NCBI GenBank assembly: GCA_002633005.1
Contig: NMRA01000001.1
Span: 2,274,933 to 2,338,932, forward strand
Direction: 5' to 3'
Origin: Phoronis australis
Taxonomy: Eukaryota; Phoronida; Phoronidae
DNA: 64,000 nt
The notes below the pieces were generated by a model. It made no database searches. It saw only the letters and a program-made list of their open reading frames with translations, and was not told where the DNA came from. The number at the start of each line of letters is the position of its first letter. Position 1 is the stretch's first letter. Shown one piece after another: positions 13,701-24,400 of this stretch. The translations under genes were made by a program, and so were the position numbers.

Positions 13701-16700
13701 TAATCTTTCTCACACTGGTCGCATAATTTCAAAATTAAGCATTTCACTGCTAGCATCCCTGAACTTGTATCTTGTTCATAAAGTTTTGTCTCTTGTCAGT
13801 GATTTCCTGCTATTTTGTGTCATGTCATATTCAGTACTTTTATATTCAGTAGTTTTGAATCGTTCATCTCCCATATTCTGTGTAAATGATTCATGTTGTT
13901 TTAGATCCGTCGCCCGTATTTCCATGTCAAACCCCTTGAGAAGGGTCAGATTCGCAACTGGAAGGAATACCTAGACTATGAGGTATCTGTGGGCGACCAC
14001 GATCGCATCGTTTTACTGTTTGAACGATGCATCATTGCATGTGCGCTTTACGAAGATTTCTGGATAAAGGTAGGCTTTTGCACACAGGTATTGCTGTCAG
14101 AACTAGATGCATGCTCATCGCTACCTTGTGCATGGGAATGAATTGTCTTAGTTTGTGACGTGCATAAGATGGCTTGAGATAAAATAAAATTGAATAATAG
14201 TCCTTTGCGTTGTCAGAATAGAAGTAAGCCAGAATGGTTTTTATGATTTGTCAAGAATGGATTTCTGCCCTCCAACTAATTGCAAATCGGGTTAGTTTAG
14301 ACTTTTGTTGTTTTGACAGTATGCAACTTACATGGAGGATAAAGACAAATCTGCAGTCAGTAGAATTTACCAGCGAGCCTGTACCGTCCACCTTCCTACC
14401 AAAACTTACATCCATCTCCACTGGGCAGCATATGAGGAAAGCAATGGTAGGATCAGCAAACCCAATATCTTGTTTTGCTACTTCAAATGTTTTCTGTTTG
14501 TAATTTGCTTTTTTCTTAACTTCTAGAAGTGGTAGTTCACATTTCAGTGGCTAATGTCTGATATAAAACTTTTTAGTGTAGTGAGGGTATGTAAAACATA
14601 TCATCGTGTCTCAAATTTGCACTTATTGTCTACAATTTCTGTGCTGGATTTACTGAGATCAGTTGTTTGCGAGGTACTAGCGGTGAGATATCTTGGCGAA
14701 GGCATGCAAGTAAAGTAGGAGTTGTGTTTCACAAGTTGACAGTTTGTTTTCCCATTGAATCTTTTTTGGTTTTGCTAGCTTCAGACTAGTAGGGTTGTGT
14801 GTTTACTGATCAGAGTGGTTTTGCTGAATTTGCGTATTACTAGCTTCACACTTGCATGTTTCTTGTCTGTGTGTATTTGATTAAGTGAACTTTTTGACCA
14901 TCAGTTACGTGGTTATTTGCTTGATGTGTAGGTAACGCTGATAAAGCCAGAGAGATTCTGTGCAACATTGAGAAGCAATGCCCTGGCCTCGTTATGTTGA
15001 CGATGAGGAAGATCAGCTTCGAGCGTCGCCAAGGCAACGTGGAGGCGGTCCAGCAACACTTTCAAAACTACATAGACAGTGCGACGGACAGAGAGAGTTT
15101 CATATATTACAGTTTGAAGTATGCGCGGTACTTGTTGACACTTGTGAAGGACCACGAGAGGGCGCATCAAGTCCTGATGGTGGCCGTTGAAAAGTATCCG
15201 GTATGTAGAAATCTTTGTGTGGAGGTTATTTGCGAGGCTCATGTGATGTGTTGTAATGAGACACATGGACGTGTGGTGTGCCATCCTTTTCCTGAGATCG
15301 TTTGCAGGAGCACAATCGTGTAAAAACGAAGGGTATGCAAGTGGCCCTAGTTTGTGACCATTTGTTAGTAATTCTGTCAGTCAGTGGCTTACTTTCATCT
15401 GTTCAGAAGTGCCATATACAGGGCTTGGAATTTTCCGCGGAAACGCGGATTTGCGCTTTTTTCAAATGTTCTGTCCGCGCATTTTATTATATTTCCGCGT
15501 AAAAAAAAAAATCAGATTTGATCTAAAATTTCCGCGTCAAATTCCTTTTTTACCGCGGCGTTGCAGACGACGTTCCCCTCGAAAAGCGGAAGTTGCTCTT
15601 TATGTTTCGGAGGAACGTAAATTGTCAACATTGCCGGGGTATCTGGGATAGCGTGGTGGGATTTTCAATGGCGTCTCGTGTTATTGTAAACCGCGGCGAC
15701 AAATACTACGGCTCTGCAGCCAAAAATGTGTGGGTTGGGAGTGGACTGATGAGCTAAAAGGACGCATGCTACTGATGGTGGTAACGTCGTTTTTATTTTA
15801 GTCCTCCCGATTTTTGTCGGTGAAAGGTTCACATCGACCATTTCAAGGCTGGGTAGGGTGCATGATTTGGGCCGTAAAAGTTTCCGCGTTTTTTGTCATT
15901 GGTCATTCCAAGCCCTGCATATATCATGGCACAGGATGTAGTTTGGAATCTTGAACAGATTGCGTTGTACCCGTGGCAACTCTTGCTAGAGAGCAGTGTT
16001 TGTGGCTACCTGAATCTCTAAACTAAGTTGCCGACAGTAAACAGTTCATTGCCTGGTTCACCGCACAGTTCATTGTGGGGTACAGTGTTGGAGCTAACAC
16101 ATGCATTACGGTGGTCCTTGTATGGGTTTAAATGGTCATCAGTCTTCGTTATTATATGCAGGAGCTGTACCCATGTGTTTGAGAGCATTTTCTGGCAAGT
16201 CTTGGGCTTAAAATTTTGTTGAGATACTTATCATTATCTTCAGTGGCTTTTAGTTTGTGACAGAGTTAGTTGTAAGTGTTCTGCATAATTCTGTTGGAAG
16301 TAAATTAAGCTAAATTATGTTCAACTGGTCATCTGTAGCGATTCCCACAATTTCTTGTGCTTTAATTTCAAGCTTTGCACACATTTACAGGACAGCAGCT
16401 CGTTGTACCTTCAGCTGATTGACACAGAGCTGTCGCGGCCTGAGATGGACGAGACCAAAGTGCTGATGGTGTTTGACATGGCCACCAGTAGTAGTCTGCC
16501 AGCCGAGACCAAGATACTGTTCTCTCAACGCAAGATGGAGTTCTTGGAGGACTTTGGCACTGACATGAAAAAGTGAGGGGTGAAACGCGTTGTGTAGTGG
16601 AATTCTTAGTAACGTTAAAAGCCACTACAAAGGGATAGTTTGACTTGATGCGATATCTTGAGAGGTTACAGTGAAACTTGCATTAATTAGATCTTCTTGA

Positions 16701-19473
16701 ACTGTAACATTTCTTCCGAGTATGGAGAAATTAGTACCGTTGAACTTTGACCAAGTTAAACTTGTGTATGTCGGACTTTTGCGAATTTTGCTGTTTCATT
16801 TGATTATTTTTCCCTGTTTGCATTGGAGTTAATCATGGAAAGTTATATTGAAATAATTACTATGTGTTTTTATTTTTCCTTCCTATAAAATAACTGAAAA
16901 CATGCTTTTTCCATGCTGATTAGTAACAAAATGCCTGACAAATCTAGAGGCCTGAGGTTCTAATGTCGTAAGTGGCTGCTTGTCATTAGGGCTAAGAATT
17001 TTCCACTTTTAAGATGAATTCCTCTTTGGTTTTGATTTACTCTTAATATTTGATTTCTAGTTTTCACTTTTTTCGTCTCTTTTTTATCATTATTTTGACT
17101 TAATTCGTGCAAAAACATTTATTTCAGTTAAATTTTACAGCACAAAAGTGTTTTCTATCACACAAGCTTATTTATTTTGGAATGATACATCACCTGTCAT
17201 TGGTCATTCCAAGTCCTGGGAATGATACATCACCTGTCATTGGTCATTCCAAGTCCTGTACTTATCCATCCTTCTGTATGTAATGTGAAGATGTAGGTTG
17301 TGTTTTCTGCACTAACCTGTTCGTATATCGTTGACGAAAGAAACAATTAAAAATTCATAAATTAATGAAAAACTCTTCAACACTTACTCTGTTCCAGAAT
17401 AATGAAGGCATATGACCAACACCAACAGTTTGTCAAAGACGCAGGAAACGATTCAGCCAAAAAACGGAAACTAGACGAGCCAGTGAGGTAGGCAGATCGA
17501 CTTGATGGAGTTATTACTCTAGTGTTGTCAGTGGACGTCCTTTCGTTATAACTAGAAGGGATTAAGATTCTTAAAATGTACCAATTTGACAATATTTAGT
17601 CATTCAGTCAAATGCCATGATGGGATCTCTGTATTATGGGGGGAGAAGGGATGCATTGAAATAAACATGAGAGGATGGAAGGCCTGAAGTGCATTGTTAA
17701 TGCCATTTTTCATGAGGGAAAGTTGGTGTGTTTATGTAGATTGAGGTTATGTTGGTGTATTTTGCTGAATATCAACATAAATAGATTTTAACCCTGTTAA
17801 TTAAAAGTTTGAAAGCCTGTAGAATTTGATTTTTAACTTTATACCAGTCTGCTGTTAATGGGGTCATGTGACCATGTCTTTTTAGTAAAACTCGGCAAAA
17901 AGGGAAGGTACATATGTAACAAAACAACATTATCAATAAGACGTTGACGTGCTCAGATGAAATCCCTCAGTCTGAGTAGATATGACTTATGCGACTTCTA
18001 CTGTACTTCACAACAATGCTATTGAATTGTGTTATGGCTCGCCTTAATACTGAATTCTCACCTTATGTGAGCAATTTTGTAGAGTGTTGTCTAATAAGGC
18101 ATATGCATTATTTGTCAGATTCTGTAACTGGGACATTCTATTTCTAATGCAGTGAGCAAGACAGCGGGGATACTAAAAAGACAAAGTCCACTGAAGGTGG
18201 CGATACCAGTACTAGTGCCATGTCGTACTCCGCTGCCACCGCAGACCCCAATAGTTACGCCTATGGACAATGGCAGCAATACGTGAGTGTTGTTAGGAGT
18301 CGGGTCCCATTGGCGTGCTGGAACAGTTCCATGAGACTTTATCCATTGTGCGTCTTAAAGCCACTGCAGACGGAGAGCTGCGAGTAGAGTTGTCTGCCTT
18401 GAGTTTTCTATAGCTGAGCCCACAGCTCATGTCAAGGCGTGAAAATATGACAACTAAATGAACTAGTCACTCGGTAGTTGTTGGCTTGACATGATCTGTC
18501 ATTTCCCTATTGATCACTTCAAGCAGACTACTGAACTCAGCTCTCCACCTTGGTACACCTTAGTGTAAGCCACAGTGGGCATTGAAGACTGTTCAGCTGT
18601 CCGAAGAAAGTCAAAATGTGACAACTTGCACCTTAGGAAATTGACCTCGTAAATATTCTTATCATGATAGACATCGTTTCTGTTGCTGCAAAGAAGAATC
18701 AGAACAATTACTAGTCAAAAACCCACCTTGTAAAATTGTAGGCAGGTGAGCCCTCTTAATTTTGACGGCTTCAATTCAGTTTCAGCTGAATGATGAGATT
18801 GATACTATCGTGGCATGGGAGTGTTCAAATCCCATGGTTAGGTACAATTAAGATATTTTTATCTGACGTTTAGGTAGTTGAGAGGATGTTAAAGCTTATC
18901 TATTGGGAGCCTGTACTGTTTAAATAATCACCATGTTTTAGTGCTACTTGTCCTGTTGTAATAGGCATGACTTTGTCAAGTATCAAGGCAACAGAATTTA
19001 TGAAAGCAAGTCCACTTTTATCTAATTCTGGCTGAGAGGTCAAAAGTTTTATTGGTATGGCTTCTTGACGTGTGGTTAGAATTTTTACATTTCCAAATGC
19101 TCATAGATAATTATGCACCATTATGAATCGAGTTTCGTAATCTGCAATTTAATATTTATAGTATGTTATTGCTAGTCTGTATGCCTGCCTGCCCCCTTGC
19201 TATAGTTTTACCTGGAATTGCTAAAATAAAATTTCCTGAATTCATTTTCTAAGCATCGTTTTTTTTCTTAAATTCCCTGCATCCAATTAACAGTGTTTAA
19301 GTACTTGCCCTGCGTGCATCTCGTGAAATTTGCAGCAGTTGCCCTACTGCAATGGCAGTACATATTTTCAGCCGTAATTGGTATGTACTCTGATTATATT
19401 ATTGTTTCAGAATAACACAGCATACTCCTTCCCACCGTGGTATGGACCACACAGCTACGGCACGACACAGTGA
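7719..19473 (+). CDS. PRPF39: PRPF39, pre-mRNA-processing factor 39 (14 coding exons)
   Basis: U1 snRNP-associated splicing factor of the Prp39 family, acting in the nucleus in 5' splice-site recognition. Coding exons: 7719-7739, 8216-8446, 8794-8919, 10817-10932, 11359-11526, 12342-12537, 12873-12980, 13905-14069, 14320-14446, 14932-15200, 16391-16572, 17398-17487, 18153-18282, 19411-19473. All junctions are GT-AG, phases agree throughout, and the total is 1992 nt (663 aa), close to the vertebrate length. Residues about 1-55 are charged and Ser/Arg-rich. Residues about 60-570 form HAT (half-a-TPR) helices with landmarks [26 protein letters not shown] and [11 protein letters not shown]. An acidic Pro/Gly insert (PPGDDMPPG) lies near residue 260. 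The C-terminus is Tyr/Ser-rich and ends SYGTTQ. The ATG at 7719 was chosen because it opens exon 1 in phase, with a stop shortly upstream in frame. A 5' untranslated exon is not identified. Confidence 0.96.
7848..7950. mobile_element. Short palindromic MITE-like element
   Basis: A roughly 43-bp left arm (AATAGTCGAATTTAATGTGC, then CCGTATTTTGAGAACCAG) is mirrored by a right arm whose reverse complement reads GTGGTCGAATATAACGTGCC, then CACATTTTGAGAACCAG. Only about 20 bp separate the arms. It sits in PRPF39 intron 1. The ends resemble the CACTAGTCGG-type termini seen near 1895, 2563, 3332 and 7426, suggesting one family. Confidence 0.8.
9411..10200 (-). mobile_element. HINE/pearl-like repeat, antisense in PRPF39 intron 3
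   Basis: Read on the minus strand, this shows several diverged units opening with GAGATACAGC-type phrases (near 10055, 9945, 9625 and 9480) and CACTAGG phrases (near 10170). It then has a tail with GCCGGACGCC and a hairpin of the form GCATCCACATA...TATGTGGGCGC at 9413-9439, followed by ATAAAAA. The same order recurs at 36540-36815, 46015-46650 and 53023-53155. Unit spacing is irregular here. Confidence 0.65.
15419..15917. mobile_element. hAT-like non-autonomous element in PRPF39 intron 10
   Basis: It begins CAGGGCTTGGAAT and ends with the exact reverse complement ATTCCAAGCCCTG. It is flanked on both sides by CATATA (15413-15418 and 15918-15923), a 6-bp target duplication. The interior is much more CpG-rich than the surrounding intron (TTTCCGCG, ACCGCGG, GACGACG) and holds no long open frame. 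CAGGG termini suit the hAT superfamily, and 6-bp duplications are reported for a hAT subgroup. That assignment is inference. Confidence 0.8.
17181..17259 (+). repeat. Two tandem copies of a hAT-like 3' end
   Basis: A roughly 39-bp unit, AATGATACATCACCTGTCAT followed by TGGTCATTCCAAGTCCTG, occurs twice head to tail. Its end matches the right terminus of the element at 15419-15917 (GTCATTGGTCATTCCAAGCCCTG). It seems to be a duplicated solo end of the same family in PRPF39 intron 11. Confidence 0.8.
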
Positions 19474-21471
19474 ACAGATATGTTGGAGTCATTTTCTAGC
19501 GACAAGATGTATGAACCACAACGGTAGACTGCAAAGGTGATTGTTGCTACGATATGGGTGCGAGAGGCTGTGTTACCACAGTTCACTTCTTTCGAGATTG
19601 GAGAAAGTATGTGTTTGTGACAAGCCAAAGGGAGTCGGAAACCATTCCAGTGTTTGCTTCCAAGTGAATAAGGGGTTTTGGATCATGTGTATTGAAGTCT
19701 GTGTGAATGTTTGCGCAGAAGCATGGCACAGCAAGTCTCCAAGGTCAGCCTTAACTAATGCACAACTACGCAAAGGTGCAGTATGATTCCACGTCACCAC
19801 TGATATTATGTATTTGTGCTGTGCGATTGGATTCTTGGTGCTTTCATTCTGAATGAATTGGAGTAATCTCGTGTGATAATCGATCGCGTTGATAATTGCT
19901 TCAATTTTTTGTCCAAGTGCATTGTGCACGTTGAGACTATGTACAGTCAGAAATATTGAATGGCAATAAAGAATTTGTTCTGCAAAAATAAGACTTAATG
20001 TAGATACCAATTGATATTTGACTAAATTTTTTTCAACAGCACCTATGAACACAATATGTCATGTTTTGACAAGAAAGCACACTGTGTCTATCTCTTCCTG
20101 TTAACCTTGATAGAACAGCATAGCACTATCGTAAACTTTCGAGGCTTTGCCAGTGTTGCCCAACAACACCTCCGATAAATAGCGAGTAATAAATTACTGT
20201 GATGTTAACTTTGATATTGAGAATGCACAGACTTCCATGATTTGGAGCACAGCATATCTCAAATTATGAAGTGAATTGCACTAAAATGAGAATAACTGAA
20301 AATTTCTAGTTGTATTCACATACACCATGAATATGAGCTTGAAGAATCATCTTTGCGAGCATCCACTTGCCAGATTGAGTCACTGGGCTTTACCATAAAA
20401 TCCTGTATGTGAGGTCATGGTCTAATGGGAAAATTAATGCAATTTCTGGGAACAATGCAAAATTCAATGATCCTAAATATATGGCCATATAGTTTTTTAG
20501 ATAAAAGGCTGGTAACAACTTATTCAGTTTCCTACCAAACGACCAAGACCACAACGATATTAAATGCATGGTCAATACCATTTTTCTGTTTATACAAGGC
20601 CAGTCATTTTTCTTGCCTTTACTGTCAATTGCTCATTGCTGCAATAATACTGTGAAGATAAAACCATTCCATGAAAATATTGAGTATAAAATTAACCAAA
20701 CAGTATGTGTTGCGAAGTTAAAAGAAGTGAACATAAGTCTTTCAGTCGAAATGTGTTGCGTGGAAAAATAAAAATGCAACAAACCTAAATACAATAAGGC
20801 CATTCTCTTATTGAAGGGCATGGCAGTACCTATAAAAGCTCATGAACTTGTGCACTGGTTTGACATCCTGGGGAAAATGAACAATGCTGCTGTGTTTTCA
20901 TAAGCTGGAGTGTGACTGACAACACTTCACAGTTCGTTAACAACTCACTAATTACAAGAAAACGAGCGGCACTATGACTCACTGCAAACAAAGTGCCATG
21001 ACTTCCCTGTGAATATCCTCGCAAAGTGAAAACAATGTTCAAAAGATTTTAATTTAGTGCACTAGACGTCGTCAACCAAGACTGGCGGTGGCTACAAAAC
21101 TTTCTCAAAAACATCTAAAGTGACCATAGGCCCAGCTTCACCATTAGATTACAGCAGAGGAGATTTCAAAGATTACTATTGTCCTGAATATTGTCAAAAA
21201 TTTCTTCCCCACTAAAACTGATACAAACAATACCACTAATATGTTTAAACAATGCCTGGTACAGAATAACAATGGCATCTGTGTTTCTGTGTTGCATGGC
21301 AAAATACGGTTGGCACACTTTGTAACGTTGAAACCCAGTGGAGCAGTTGCTGCATGCATTGTGGTGGCAGCCTTGTTTTCAAACAAGTTCACATGAATTT
21401 GCCTCATTCACACCAAATCTAGTTGGTTCACAGACGGTTATTCCAGAAAGCGCTCAACCATTTAGAATGGA
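19474..21471. other. Tail-to-tail interval between PRPF39 and DMAC2
   Basis: This holds the PRPF39 3' untranslated region, with a canonical AATAAA at 19965-19970, and presumably the DMAC2 3' untranslated region on the other strand. For DMAC2 only a weak ATTAAA-type signal is visible, near 21048 on the minus strand. I see no further gene. Confidence 0.6.
19965..19970 (+). terminator. PRPF39 poly(A) signal
   Basis: Canonical AATAAA about 490 bp after the PRPF39 stop codon. It is the first AATAAA downstream, so it is the likely cleavage signal; the cleavage site itself is not visible. Confidence 0.6.
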
Positions 21472-24400
21472 TCATGACCTCTGACCCTCATTACTCTTCA
21501 GGTCCACACCAGAATCAAGCTCTTGGTCGACAGATTGCATCAAATGTTCGGCATCTTCAAAGTGTACCCCTTCTACGTAACAATTTGGCATCATTTCCTC
21601 CACAAGAACAGTCATCAGAGACATGTTTGAAACACCTGTCATATTCTCCAACTTGAGCCTTCTTAAATTTCTGAAACAAAAATTACAGAAAAAATAAATG
21701 ACTTGTGAAATGAATTGATAAAATTGAGATGAAAATTGATTGTTCTATTGAAGGGTTGTCAAGATACCTGTTCTAGGCAATTTTTGTGTTATAATAGGAC
21801 TACGGAGTTAGTAAACCAGACTGTGTTAGCACTTTCAGTCGCCAACATCAACATGGCCGTATGATGACCTGTACCCGTCAAACTTAATCAGCACCTCATG
21901 TTCTAATAAACAGTTGCATTTAAACTCATAACGCCTGGTACAAAATGTTGCAATTTTTAAAAACAAATCAACTACAAAGTTACACGATCACAAATAAAGA
22001 ACATTCTTACTTTAAATGATGAATTGTAGTCAGTCCCTTGTGGGTAACTTTTGAACATCCACTAATGTCAAGGTAGAGCAGCGTGTCTTGTAGTGTCTCC
22101 AGTTTGTTCAAACACCAATCATCAATCATTGGACAGTTGGACAAGTCTAGATACTTGAAACTCTGCAGGTCGACTGCAACAAGAAGGAACTATAGTTATT
22201 AACATTCTCATAGTGCAATTTTCAGTTTTCATTGCAACGTTACAAGGCTTGAGACAGCTAATCATGAGCTTAAACCTCAACTTGAAATATACCAAACAAT
22301 GTTAAGTCCCACACAACGCATTAAATTAGGTCAAGCTAAAATAAAAAACTTCATAAATCTAGCGTCGATGAATGTTCCATTGAAACAAATGGACTCACTT
22401 CAGTATGGTGTTACTATGTGTAATTAGGGTCACTAATTTCTGACGATTGAAGAACCAACATATGAACCAAAACATTTTTAAGCACAGAAACACACGCGCC
22501 TTCAATACCTAAACGGGATGATGGACATACAGAATGGAAGCGACACTTTGTGCACAAGAATTAGCTCTAAAATGTGATATGTCATCTCAGTAACAGTATC
22601 CGGAATGCCACACATTCCAAATGAACAGCCAACAATTAACATTCTGAGCAACCAAACAACATTGGCATCAATTCGTCAGATTCTCAGGACTAGAAACGGG
22701 CAAACCCAGCATTTGAGAGATTTGAACATCTTTCCATTGATGTAAACAATTCTTTGCTTCAATGAGAATGAACCAACAGAGGGGATGGACATAACTGGGT
22801 CTAAAAATGAGTATGGCATGGCCAATTACTATGTAACTGTAGGAGTCTTCATTTGAATGTCAAAATTCAGTCACTAACATTAGTTTATTGACCTCAAAAT
22901 TCCTCAAGCTATCTTCTGTTCATTGCAAGTTAAGAAGTGAAAAAATATACCGGGTACCCGATCATCACGTTACGCACTGAAAATATCTGAATGCCAAACG
23001 CAGTGTGAAAAAACGTAGAGATCCTAGTTTCCATTTTCGAAAAGAAAAGGAACCAGTGTTAGCAAACACAAAATTCCATTTTTGTTTTGTAAATTATCAA
23101 ATTCCGTTTTACTATTTCAAAGCGATAAAGATAAAAATGATCAGAGAATTGCCTTATTTTTTTGGCTGAATTATGCCGCAAATCTGTTTTTGCTGATTCC
23201 TTGCTGCACGCCATGTTCAATGTTACTCAAAACCAGAAAAAATTCAGTGCCACTTTCAGGAAGAATGAATAACTACTTGAAATGTCTGCTGCAAAATGTT
23301 CATCGACTGATTTGTGGTCAGAACATGTACAATTTGATGGTGTAATCTTAATTTTTGATAATTAAAAAACAAAAATTTTAGAATTATGGTGTCTGCTACA
23401 ATCAGAAATTTGAGAAAGAATTCCATGTATTTTCTAAAACTAGGGTCTCTAAGAGCACAGTTAAAGCAAAACCCAAACAAGATCCTACCAAAGTTATCCA
23501 AGCCCTCATACATAAGTAGAGTGGATGAGGCATCAACAGCTTCCAGTTTCATCTCCGGAACGTAAACATTTGGTAACAAGATCTTGTTATCTTCCAACTG
23601 AAGCCATCGGTCATCCCCTTCAAACTTGACACGCCCCTTTCGACCCAGAACAAAATGAGCCGTGGCTAGATCCGGGCCAAGTAGCTTGTGCCTCTCCTCT
23701 TGGAACCTAAAATTACCCGACTAGTATGAACAACAAATAAATGTTTACCTAGTAAACATAATTAAAATGAGTTTACATTGACAGGACATCACAAAAGTAT
23801 AATTTTGACAGAGTCAAAGCATATTCTTTTTCAATCTGTTGGTAAAGATTATACAAAGCATCTTTCTTTAAGTGCAACAATGATTTATTATAATTTAACT
23901 CTAAAAATTCCAACCTATCCCAAGACCCTATTTCAAGTTCTAATGAAACCAGACTAAGAGGTAGAGTCTGAATACAAATGCCAAATCAGAAGTCACATGG
24001 TCAGGCCTGCCAATTTTCTTCCCTCACAGTATGCATGGTCACTCTCATTAACAGTTTCCTGTTGTCATTAGTGCCACTCTATTCTTACGAGCTCATAGGT
24101 TTTTTCTCATTAACCACAATCCAGTCCTCACTAACCCAGTTCTTTTCTCATTAAACACTTTGAACGTATTCGGTGCTATGCGCATCTACAATCGTGCTTC
24201 AGTTTGCGCAAATGCTTACAGCCGGACAAATGTTGGGCCCCCCCTTGTGATATCCTAGATCCGCCACTGTGTAATATGAATCATTTAGAGTTCTTTTCTC
24301 ATAAAAACTATTCAATTTGCCCTCTGCTGTAGAGTTATCTCCCCTTTCGCTGATGCTGAACACCATTGGGATATCTGATGTTTTCAGCACCTCAATGGAG

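Noticed and set aside
14913-15284. 123-codon minus-strand open frame
   Set aside because: It is the antisense shadow of PRPF39 exon 10 (14932-15200).
20390-21042. Several 60-76 codon open frames between PRPF39 and DMAC2
   Set aside because: All lie in the untranslated tail regions, on both strands, with hydrophobic A+T-biased composition and no family resemblance.
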